A DNA stretch of 39,934 nucleotides, from NCBI GenBank assembly GCA_018333535.1, contig JAGXTA010000062.1:1-39934 (forward strand). Reading direction: 5' to 3'. The notes beneath the pieces are model-generated. The model made no database searches. It saw nothing but the letters and a program-made list of their open reading frames with translations, and had not been told where the DNA came from. Origin of the DNA: Deltaproteobacteria bacterium. GTDB taxonomy: Bacteria; Desulfobacterota; BSN033; UBA1163. A program made the translations under genes and the position numbers. Of the stretch, positions 7,957-15,663 are shown piece after piece (within the stretch, counting starts at the first letter, position 1; each line of letters starts with the position of its first letter).

Positions 7957-9959
7957 GAGGATTTCTTTTCCATTCGAATCAGCGGGACAATTAGCTCTTC
8001 GATTGAGATCCCGCCATGCGCAACGATCCTGGTCTCTTCTGCGATAAACGCCATACGATCTGGAGCAAGCAATGGCAAAAAATCGTCTGGTAATCCGATT
8101 GTGGGCCATTCTATTGCATTTAAGAAACGTTCTTTAATCTTTGATCTTAAAAGGCTGTCCGGATAAATGCGGACTCTCTCACCACGGAGGTCTGCAATTA
8201 CACCTTCGGAAGGCCGCCCATAGCCTACAGCTTCAATATTTCCATGGTCCGAGGTCAGAAAGATTTGAAAATTATGTTCCAAAAGGAGATTAAGAAGCTT
8301 GGCCATGCATCCTTCCATAGTCCATTGCTGGATTTGATTATGCATTCCTGCTGTCCCCAGTTCCATTCCATGCATAATCTTATCCACCTTATCAACAATA
8401 AGCCCAATGGCCCGGATTCTGGGATACGAAAGGATTTCTTTAACTTCCTCGATACCTTGGTCGCCGATTCCCTTAGCATAAGCCACTTCGTTTTGATTTA
8501 GCCCCTGGTCTGACCAAAACTGGGTCCAGAGCATGGGTTCTTTGTTGGTGCCATAGATGCTTGAAGGGAAAAAGAGAGGGGCCTTTCCAGCGAATACGGA
8601 CTGGCGAGATACCGAGGTGATTGTTGGTATCCAAGCAAAAACACCATCATCATGAAAACGAAGGTCTGGACACTGTGAACCTAATACTTCGCGCATCACA
8701 ACCCACTGGTCGAGTGCCAAACCATCGACCAGAAGGAGAGCAACCCTGGCTTTTTCTGATTGGCTCAATTCTCTTGCAAGAAAACGTGGAATATGGTGGA
8801 GCATTACTGGCGGCACTGCCGGTTGGTTGTGGAGACCAGCAAACCTATTTTGAACCCATGTCAGAAACGCTGAATCTAATTGCCCACGAAGTTCCTTAAC
8901 CCTTTCTAAAACCTGTAATGTTTGTTCGTCAGACCTATCAGCCAACAAAGCTGTGAGTTCCGCCCAACGATAAGCAAATAGCACCCAATCCTGGTACCTG
9001 GCTTCTGGTTCCGGTAGCGTACCCTCAACCGATTTTATGAGACCATCCAACCTCCGCAGACGATCCGCTTTCTCATCAATACGAATTCCAACCGCAACCC
9101 ATTTCCCAGTGAAGAGTCCAGATTTTTCATGTCGCACGGGATGCAACAGCCCTTCGAGGAACAGACTGTCGATGTAAATACGGATATCGTCATGATCAAA
9201 AGGTAAATCGGCAGGCCCTTCGAACGCTAAGCCGTAAGATTGCTTCTCCTCTTGGACCTTGCTTATGTCCATGCCAGTAATGCCGTCTAGAAATATTGGC
9301 CAACGCTCCTGCAAAAAACCAAGGAACGCTTGCTTGTCAGGGATAATCTGTTTAAGCGGCCAATCATCGAACAGACCTCCCTGGCGGAGAACGTACATAA
9401 ATCGCTCGTCTAAAATGCGGGGAATCCCTTGTCCCCTGTAATGGCGACGCAGCAGCACTCTCAGAAGGTCCGATGGTTGCTTGATAAGCTCTGGGGCGAT
9501 CTCGAATACGTGGCGAAGGACGAAATCTTTTGTCGCATTGTTACCGAGTTGTCCAGGATTTTGTGTATTTTGAGCTTGATAAAGAGACTCAAGGTCGCCT
9601 CGATTTAATGATGCAACCACTGGGTAGCTCAAATTGGGAAAGAGGTCACCCAAATTGAATGAGAGTTTTCGTCCCGTCTCCAGAAGATCATACGGTAACG
9701 AGTTTAGACTATTTGACGCAGACCTAAGTACGACAACAAGATCCGTATGTTTCCCATCGTCCCATCTTGACCGAAACCTGGATTCATAGGCGTACCTGAA
9801 GGAAACATGATCCTCAAACGGAATTAGCTCAAATCCTCTTTCTCGAATCGCTTGCAAAACACCCTCTTCCAGTAAAAGACCATCAGGATCAGCCACGAGC
9901 GTCAATCGTGTGATCTGTGGAGTAAACTCCCGAAGAATTTGGTCGCGCCAATCACCCAT
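7944..9959 (-). CDS. pglZ: BREX type 3 PglZ, alkaline-phosphatase-fold protein
   Basis: PglZ is the signature BREX component, a predicted metal-dependent phosphatase-fold protein needed for defence; its substrate is unknown. Counted from an upstream GTG at 9968, the PglZ core begins at LLLVDGLALDQW (411-422). It continues with PTITSVSRQSVFAG (448-461), which supplies the threonine/serine of the active-site region, then TSDHGNIEA (572-580), and ends with the family-typical VAHGGISIEELIVPLI (649-664). The N-terminal 400 residues are the BREX-3-type extension. I place the start at the ATG at 9959 because AGAGGTG lies six bases upstream. It overlaps the helicase stop by 8 bases. Protein length from this start is 671 residues, and it looks intact. 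Confidence 0.9.
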   Translation of the reverse strand: MGDWRDQILREFTPQITRLTLVADPDGLLLEEGVLQAIRERGFELIPFEDHVSFRYAYESRFRSRWDDGKHTDLVVVLRSASNSLNSLPYDLLETGRKLSFNLGDLFPNLSYPVVASLNRGDLESLYQAQNTQNPGQLGNNATKDFVLRHVFEIAPELIKQPSDLLRVLLRRHYRGQGIPRILDERFMYVLRQGGLFDDWPLKQIIPDKQAFLGFLQERWPIFLDGITGMDISKVQEEKQSYGLAFEGPADLPFDHDDIRIYIDSLFLEGLLHPVRHEKSGLFTGKWVAVGIRIDEKADRLRRLDGLIKSVEGTLPEPEARYQDWVLFAYRWAELTALLADRSDEQTLQVLERVKELRGQLDSAFLTWVQNRFAGLHNQPAVPPVMLHHIPRFLARELSQSEKARVALLLVDGLALDQWVVMREVLGSQCPDLRFHDDGVFAWIPTITSVSRQSVFAGKAPLFFPSSIYGTNKEPMLWTQFWSDQGLNQNEVAYAKGIGDQGIEEVKEILSYPRIRAIGLIVDKVDKIMHGMELGTAGMHNQIQQWTMEGCMAKLLNLLLEHNFQIFLTSDHGNIEAVGYGRPSEGVIADLRGERVRIYPDSLLRSKIKERFLNAIEWPTIGLPDDFLPLLAPDRMAFIAEETRIVAHGGISIEELIVPLIRMEKKSSWQE

Positions 9960-12855
9960 TGGATACACCTCTCTGTACCCGAACCAAAATAAGGGGCAGC
10001 ATTTCTGGACTCACCTTAGCCTTTCTTTCGAGGTGTTCATGCCATGACTTCTCCTCTTGAGCAAGCTGGCCAAGCCTATAATTTCGTACTGCCGGCAACC
10101 CAATTCGCCCAATGGCACGTCGGCGTGCCGTGAACGCATGCTCCCCCTTTTCCTGCTCAGCAATTAGGTGTTGGCGGTGTTTTTCAACAAGCTCTTCATA
10201 AACAGGTTTTCCATGTATTTCTGCGGCTTCCATGACTCGCTCAAAAATGAGCCGAGCTTCCTCGTTTTCAATGTAAGCACCTATCCTAACAGAGTCTGAT
10301 AAGAGCCCATCCCAGATACGCCTTGCAGTCGGCAGCAAGACTCTTCCGTCGTCATGCAGAAACAGCGGCATAATGCGTTTCTGATCCCAATCGGCAGAGT
10401 AGATCGATATTCTCCACAAGGACCAGATCCCACGCACATCCGAAGGAAGATCTGAAAGACCAATGATCGGTATCGGTTGGTCGGGAACAACACGGGTGAT
10501 CTCCATGGCCAACCCCCGAATCCGAGGGTCTTCCAGGGTGAGGTGCTGCGCAGTAGGCATCTGTTCAGCATCCCTACTACTAAATACAGCATCATAAATC
10601 TTTGTGCCATCCGGCCAATTGAGTTCCCACCTAGTACCATGCCGCTCGGCGGAACCACCGTGGGCTCTGAGATAGTTGACGGTCATGCACTCAACCCAAT
10701 ACGGGAGTGGGTGTGCCATTAACCTCTGGGCTTCATTGGGGTCCAGGTTCTCTGTTTCTCCGAGCACCGATCCACTCTCGCGTACTCCCTTCGCCATGGA
10801 TTTAATACGTGTCGCTACATTCTCCACGGATGTCTCTATAGTCTCTGGATGGAGAATAGCTTCCACATAGAGATCGTCGAACATTTGGCCCGTCTGGGCC
10901 GAATCGAGTACGTCACCAGTTTTGTCGATACCAAATTCTTCGAGGATGACGGCCAATTTCTCCTCAAGGACCTCACGCACTCGACGCTCCACTGAATCTT
11001 CGAAAACAAAGTTTACAGCGCGCACAACGTGCTTTTGGCCTATACGATCCACCCGCCCAATACGTTGCTCCAACCGCATTGGGTTCCAGGGTATATCGTA
11101 GTTTATAACCGCATGGCAGAATTGAAGGTTTAGACCCTCTCCTCCTGCATCTGTAGAGATCAGCATGCGCGCATCTTTCGCAAAGGTGTCTTGGGCACGT
11201 TTCCGTTCATCCATATCCATGGAACCGTTCAGACACACCACTGAGAACCCACGGTCTGTAAGAAAATGATAAAGCATCTCCTGAGTAGGAATGAACTCTG
11301 TAAAAATCAAGACCTTCAGATCCGGATCTCCTTCTTCCTGCTGGAGTCGGTATACCCAGTCAAGAAGGGCCTCTGCTTTAGCATCGGGCCCGATCTGATC
11401 GCATCTTTTCGCAGCCTCAAGAAGCGCCTTGACTTCTTTTCGTTCATTTTTGATTGCCTTTAAACGGGTTTTCAGTAGGGTTTCAATTTGCTCCTGTCCA
11501 TCCAGGTCAGCCCATTCTTCTTCTGAATACATCGGAAAGAGCGTCAGTTGTTCTTCCGGCGTCTCCAGCGCCTCAAGCCGACGCTCCAAACTCATCCGGA
11601 TAGCTCGGGTGCTTGACACTACCAATCGCTGCATAAGAATCATCAGGAAACCAATATAACTCCGCTTTTCGAGCATAGCCTGGTTGTAACCTTCTCGGAC
11701 ATACTCAGTGACCGCGTGATAAAGAAGGCTCTGTTCCCTGTGCCTGCCTGCCGGAGCGCCGGCGCAGGCAGGGCGGTCTTCCCACGAAACGGGTACCAGT
11801 TGTGTACGCCGTGGTTTGAATAAGGGTTTCCCCTCCGCATCGATGGCCCGGCGCTTCTCCGTTCGGATGACGTGGCGGCTTACTCGATCTTTCGTAACGC
11901 TTTCAATATCAGGAAATTCTTCGGGATCGATCAAGGAAACCAACCGCTGGAAAGCATCGGTTTTCCCTTGGTGTGGGGTTGCAGAGAGCAAAAGCAGATA
12001 TGGCGCTGCTTCAGATAGCCCTTGACCTAGCCTGTACCTTGCAACCTGGTCTGTGCTACCGGCAAGCCGGTGAGCCTCATCTACAATTACCAGATCCCAG
12101 CCAGCAGAAATCAAATCTTCGAAACGCTCCCGGTTATATTCCGCAACATCTTCGGGTGTCCAGCCCCGCCGTTTATCCAGGGGTTTGAAAGAGTCCATAG
12201 GAACAATAATTTGCGAAAATACTCGCCATGGGTTAGACGGTAGTCCCGGAAAATCTGATGGGGGTTGGTTCAATTCTTTGACTGCTCCAAATTTTGAACC
12301 GTGAACCTGTGAACCTTTAAGTGTAATTCGTCTAAGGGTTTCGAGGTCGTCGGGCAGTACGAGTTGGAATTCCTCATTGAAATGGAGCTGCATCTCAGCC
12401 ACCCACTGGGTGACAAGGCCTTTTGGAGCAATCACAAGCGTTCTGGTTGCCAGGCCGCGAAGCTTTAATTCGCGCATAATGAGACCGGCCTCAATCGTCT
12501 TGCCGAGCCCTACCTCATCCGCCAGCAGATAGCGCACCCGGTTGTCCAATATTGCCCGGGAGAGCGCTTTGATTTGGTGCGGTAAAGGAATAACGGACGC
12601 TTCGATGGGCGCAAGCAGCACATCATGGGTTAAGGTATCCGCAATGCGGGCTGCAGCTGTTATATAGGCAATAGCATCACTTGTCCCTATATTTGCTTCG
12701 CTTAGGGGCTTAAGACTGTCGGAACGAACTCGAACGATAGCATCCTGACCCGGAAGCCAGACGCGATAGGTCGTCTCGCCCCAGAGTATCTGGGTTTCGA
12801 TGACCTGACAGAGTTGATTGTGGTCTACACTGAAATGCCAACTTCCTTCGCTCAC
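9952..12855 (-). CDS. brxHII: BREX type 3 helicase BrxHII (SNF2/DEAD-like)
   Basis: A 967-residue SF2 helicase/translocase. Motif I is DEVGLGKT (113-120), motif II VDEAH (258-262), motif III LLLLSATPHQGK (287-298). The C-terminal RecA domain carries TDAGGEGLNLQ, then IPWNPMRLEQRIGRVDRIGQ, as in RapA/SNF2-type proteins. In BREX-3 this is the BrxHII position and architecture; it presumably moves on DNA during phage restriction. The start is a GTG at 12855, 14 bases after the preceding stop, with AAGAGAG upstream. Residues about 361-373 (PACAGAPAGRHRE) are encoded by a GC-rich palindromic repeat that also occurs inside brxC, so this segment is probably an in-frame insertion into a loop. The gene is otherwise complete. 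Confidence 0.9.
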   Translation of the reverse strand: MSEGSWHFSVDHNQLCQVIETQILWGETTYRVWLPGQDAIVRVRSDSLKPLSEANIGTSDAIAYITAAARIADTLTHDVLLAPIEASVIPLPHQIKALSRAILDNRVRYLLADEVGLGKTIEAGLIMRELKLRGLATRTLVIAPKGLVTQWVAEMQLHFNEEFQLVLPDDLETLRRITLKGSQVHGSKFGAVKELNQPPSDFPGLPSNPWRVFSQIIVPMDSFKPLDKRRGWTPEDVAEYNRERFEDLISAGWDLVIVDEAHRLAGSTDQVARYRLGQGLSEAAPYLLLLSATPHQGKTDAFQRLVSLIDPEEFPDIESVTKDRVSRHVIRTEKRRAIDAEGKPLFKPRRTQLVPVSWEDRPACAGAPAGRHREQSLLYHAVTEYVREGYNQAMLEKRSYIGFLMILMQRLVVSSTRAIRMSLERRLEALETPEEQLTLFPMYSEEEWADLDGQEQIETLLKTRLKAIKNERKEVKALLEAAKRCDQIGPDAKAEALLDWVYRLQQEEGDPDLKVLIFTEFIPTQEMLYHFLTDRGFSVVCLNGSMDMDERKRAQDTFAKDARMLISTDAGGEGLNLQFCHAVINYDIPWNPMRLEQRIGRVDRIGQKHVVRAVNFVFEDSVERRVREVLEEKLAVILEEFGIDKTGDVLDSAQTGQMFDDLYVEAILHPETIETSVENVATRIKSMAKGVRESGSVLGETENLDPNEAQRLMAHPLPYWVECMTVNYLRAHGGSAERHGTRWELNWPDGTKIYDAVFSSRDAEQMPTAQHLTLEDPRIRGLAMEITRVVPDQPIPIIGLSDLPSDVRGIWSLWRISIYSADWDQKRIMPLFLHDDGRVLLPTARRIWDGLLSDSVRIGAYIENEEARLIFERVMEAAEIHGKPVYEELVEKHRQHLIAEQEKGEHAFTARRRAIGRIGLPAVRNYRLGQLAQEEKSWHEHLERKAKVSPEMLPLILVRVQRGVSNG
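11743..11772. repeat. REP-like palindrome inserted in brxH coding sequence
   Basis: Arms CCTGCCTGC and GCAGGCAGG (perfect, 9 bp) flank a GC-rich 12-base centre. The outer sequence matches the palindrome inside brxC at 22156-22194, including the flanking G and GC. The reading frame passes through without a stop. Confidence 0.8.
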
Positions 12856-12869
12856 CGTTATTCACTCTC

Positions 12870-14063
12870 TTACCAAAGACGCTCCAATATAAAGCCTCTG
12901 GCATCTTGAAGTGCAGTCAATGCAGCACGGTTCACATCAATTATGTTCTGAAAATCGCGGTCTTGGCCGCGAACGCCTCTTCGGTGAAGTTCATTTATAA
13001 GTGCCTCGGCATTATCAAGCAGTCGGGAGTGCCATTCTGCTGTTTCTCTGAAGGATGTCCGAGAAACTTCACGACACTGCCGGTACAGACATTGCAGATA
13101 GTGTCGGTGGGCTTGCTGCTCTGAGTAAGCCGTAGATGTGGGTTGGGCTCCAGAAAAAAGGATCCCGGCATAATCTGATTCCATAGCAGCATCTGCCCTG
13201 AGGTGGTTAAGAATCCCTGCCCTGAATGCCATATCTAAAAATGGAATCTTATATTCTGACAGAGCTTGTGGACAGTAATACCATTTCACTCGTCGGCTGA
13301 TTTCATCCTCTTCTGTTTCCTGAAATTTGCTCGTGGAAAAGGACCTAACGTTCAACCATATGCCTGACGCGATGGCGTCTACTTTAGAAGCCGCAAGACA
13401 AAGCATCTGATGGCTGCTATAACCAACTATTACGGACTTACCTTGCAGCTTCAGGCCGGAACAGAGTACTAAAAGATTTGCCAGCCACATCGGATCGTCT
13501 ACCAAATACTGGGCCCCAGGATGTTCTGGCACCACATATAGCCCATCTACATCCCATATTTCTGCTGAGTTAATCACCATCTCTATTTGGTCTTCAAAGC
13601 GCATGGCCTCTCCGGAAAGACAAACGGTGGCAATACGTGGTCTATCCGCAACTACTGTAGCCGCCTCAGTAATAACGCTATCTTGAACTGCTAACCAGTC
13701 ATCGTCGACACGTTCACCATAAATGCCAGGGATTATGAACCGGTCAGCTTGCGCTGCATTATTTAAGGCCAGAAGGCGCTGTAACAAGTGAGCGAGTTTA
13801 GGGCCTCCGCTCAGCATACTTGTGTCAAAGTCATCGGGCCAATAATCATGTCTAATAAGACGGGGATGAGTAGCGCGGGGATCATAAAATTGAGGATCCA
13901 CCAAGATCCTTCCACCCATGCTCGCAACCTGTGAGCCAAAACGTTGTATCTGTTCCGTTGTTAAATCGCGTGGGCTCATTATTACAGTGCCAACACCCCA
14001 AGAATCAACGAGGTGCCGGCAATGCTCCATCATGCCATATCCGAACTGTAAATAAAGTTCCAT
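12870..14063 (-). CDS. Unknown alpha/beta protein embedded in BREX operon (possible TIM barrel)
   Basis: I do not recognise this 397-residue protein. Regularly spaced hydrophobic strands with polar ends suggest a (beta/alpha) barrel: GTVIMSPRD (25-33), GRILVDPQFYDP (51-62), RFIIPGIYGE (108-117), RIATVCLSGE (143-152), DGLYVVPEHPG (173-183), SVIVGYSSHQ (210-219) and DAIASGIWLNVRSF (229-242). Conserved-looking polar residues sit at strand ends, as in an enzyme active site. The C-terminus (about 300-397) is alpha-helical with several arginines. A distant tRNA-guanine-transglycosylase-like barrel is one possibility, but no zinc-binding CxCxxC motif is visible. It starts 3 bases after the kinase stop, with AGGAG inside the kinase end, and is 14 bases from brxH. 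It therefore belongs to the operon and most likely acts with the kinase and nuclease-like neighbours. The fold is an inference. Confidence 0.6.
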   Translation of the reverse strand: MELYLQFGYGMMEHCRHLVDSWGVGTVIMSPRDLTTEQIQRFGSQVASMGGRILVDPQFYDPRATHPRLIRHDYWPDDFDTSMLSGGPKLAHLLQRLLALNNAAQADRFIIPGIYGERVDDDWLAVQDSVITEAATVVADRPRIATVCLSGEAMRFEDQIEMVINSAEIWDVDGLYVVPEHPGAQYLVDDPMWLANLLVLCSGLKLQGKSVIVGYSSHQMLCLAASKVDAIASGIWLNVRSFSTSKFQETEEDEISRRVKWYYCPQALSEYKIPFLDMAFRAGILNHLRADAAMESDYAGILFSGAQPTSTAYSEQQAHRHYLQCLYRQCREVSRTSFRETAEWHSRLLDNAEALINELHRRGVRGQDRDFQNIIDVNRAALTALQDARGFILERLW

Positions 14064-14066
14064 AAC

Positions 14067-14927
14067 TTAATCTCCTGTGCTGCTATTTATTGCGCCACGT
14101 GTTGAGTCAAACCATTGTCGCGCATGAAGTGCAGATGGTGGTCGTCGGGAAGGGTACTTTGACATCAGTAGAGCAATGAAATTAACTAATTGGTTCTCTA
14201 TGTCGCCTTCTATTTTCAACGTATCAGGAATCATGGTTTCCGTGCGTCGCAGGGTATCAAGATGGTCTCTGGAACCTTCAGAAAACGGATGTCTTCCAGC
14301 AAGTGCTTCATATGCCACAACCCCTATTGCGAATAAGTCAGTTCTGATGTCGATTTCCTTCTTCAAGTTCCTAAACTGCTCAGGTGCTGCGTAGCCAGCA
14401 GTATGTGGTCCGAAATGAGCACCGGTTGGCGTTAGTGATGATTTTGCAAGATGTCTTGCAATCCCGAAATCGAGAAGCTTGAATGAGCCGTCAGGACAAA
14501 CCATGATATTTTCTGGTTTTATATCCCTATGCACAAGTTTTTCTTTTTCAAGTGCAACTGCTGTATTTAAGAGTGTATCTATAAGTGCCAATACTTGCTT
14601 GGTTGGCAATCGTCCTTTGGCTTTCATTTCGTCACGCAGATTTACACCCTCTATATACTCCTCAATGATAAAAAGAATGCTGTGCCCATCATGATCGAAC
14701 TTACCCCACTCATAAAGATGGGCTGTGTTAGGTATGTCACTGGATATAGCAATATCTATTTCCCGCTGTATTCTTTCGTTAGGTTCTAAAATCACCTTAA
14801 TAACCACTTCACCGTAGTCGTCATGGGAGGCGCGGAATACTATCTTCTGACCGCCCTGTGCAAGAGGCTTCAAGTCTCGAATACTTTTTATGTTCCTTTG
14901 TATTGTGTCTAGATCAAGCGGTTTCAT
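14067..14927 (-). CDS. Serine/threonine protein kinase (Hanks type) within BREX operon
   Basis: A 286-residue soluble eukaryotic-like kinase made almost entirely of the catalytic domain. The glycine-rich loop is LAQGGQKIVF (22-31), the ATP-anchoring lysine is K44 in VVIKVI, the catalytic loop is HRDIKPEN (133-140), the metal-binding motif DFG is at 153-155 and APE at 181-183. All key residues are present, so it should be active. There is no membrane segment or sensor domain. It lies 19 bases after the nuclease-like gene, with GGAG before the ATG, and 3 bases before the next gene. A kinase is normal in type 2 BREX (PglW) but not part of the six-gene type 3 core. It may modify BREX proteins or trigger the neighbouring nuclease-like protein; that is inference. 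Confidence 0.9.
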   Translation of the reverse strand: MKPLDLDTIQRNIKSIRDLKPLAQGGQKIVFRASHDDYGEVVIKVILEPNERIQREIDIAISSDIPNTAHLYEWGKFDHDGHSILFIIEEYIEGVNLRDEMKAKGRLPTKQVLALIDTLLNTAVALEKEKLVHRDIKPENIMVCPDGSFKLLDFGIARHLAKSSLTPTGAHFGPHTAGYAAPEQFRNLKKEIDIRTDLFAIGVVAYEALAGRHPFSEGSRDHLDTLRRTETMIPDTLKIEGDIENQLVNFIALLMSKYPSRRPPSALHARQWFDSTRGAINSSTGD

Positions 14928-14946
14928 TTATGTACTCCAGTTATCC

Positions 14947-15663
14947 TTATTGATGAAGATAGCGGCCTATCCATTCATTAAACATCCAGGAACCATAAGA
15001 AGATGGGATATTGCACTTCCGGGCTCCCAGATATCGTCTTACATGTGCCCCATTCAATAAAAATACCCCTACCCCGGTTTTTCGTGAGCGATCAATAATT
15101 GATTGGCTGGGCCTTTCAACTGGAGATAGCACATAAGATTCTGAAGCAAACCACTGGTCAAGCTGTCCTTGCTGAAACGCATCAGTCCAGTTTTTGATTT
15201 TCGCTTCAACTGCGATAATAGAACGCAGACCGAATATGTGATTTAAGGCTTCTGTTTTCCACATAGTCTTCGAACGAGTGATTAGTCCAGCGTCCAATAG
15301 CCGCTCTATTGAAGAAAGGAGAGGTTTTGCGGCAATACCAAGAGTCGCTATTAAGGCTGATGCATCTGCTCCTCGAACATTTGAAAGGTAATGTAAGATC
15401 TTCATGTCTATAAGTTTTAAAGAACTGCGGGCAGCCACCCATTGGTCGAACACCTTGGGTAAGTACTGAACTATGACAAGGTCAGGAAAACCGGACTCCA
15501 TCCGAGGTTCATGGAAAATTGCTACTGCACCTTTTTGCCAACGGAAACTCTGCGGTATATATTTAACAAAAGAATCAACAAGCTCTTTCTCTGTCCCCGT
15601 AACGCCATTGCGTGTAAGCAATCCGATTCGTTCATTTCCCCCAGTGAACTCGATCACTTTCAT
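14947..15663 (-). CDS. PD-(D/E)XK nuclease-like protein with inserted winged helix
   Basis: A 238-residue protein not assigned to a named family. It has the split signature of a PD-(D/E)XK nuclease: GFPDLVIV (58-65), supplying the PD aspartate, and IIAVEAKIKNW (149-159), supplying E153 and K155. These are followed by a helix with QLDQWFASESYVLS, typical of the last core strand in restriction-type folds. Between the two halves, residues about 85-135 read as a winged helix-turn-helix (IDMKILHYLSNVRGADASAL...IERLLDAGLITRS). A nuclease domain carrying an internal DNA-binding insertion is implied. The start ATG overlaps the pglX stop by one base (TAATG), so the two are translationally coupled. It could be a methylation-sensitive effector linked to PglX; that is inference. 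Confidence 0.65.
   Translation of the reverse strand: MKVIEFTGGNERIGLLTRNGVTGTEKELVDSFVKYIPQSFRWQKGAVAIFHEPRMESGFPDLVIVQYLPKVFDQWVAARSSLKLIDMKILHYLSNVRGADASALIATLGIAAKPLLSSIERLLDAGLITRSKTMWKTEALNHIFGLRSIIAVEAKIKNWTDAFQQGQLDQWFASESYVLSPVERPSQSIIDRSRKTGVGVFLLNGAHVRRYLGARKCNIPSSYGSWMFNEWIGRYLHQ

Noticed and set aside
7957-8109. N-terminal extension of the brxA frame
   Set aside because: It lies within pglZ in another frame, and the family length fits the ATG at 7956.
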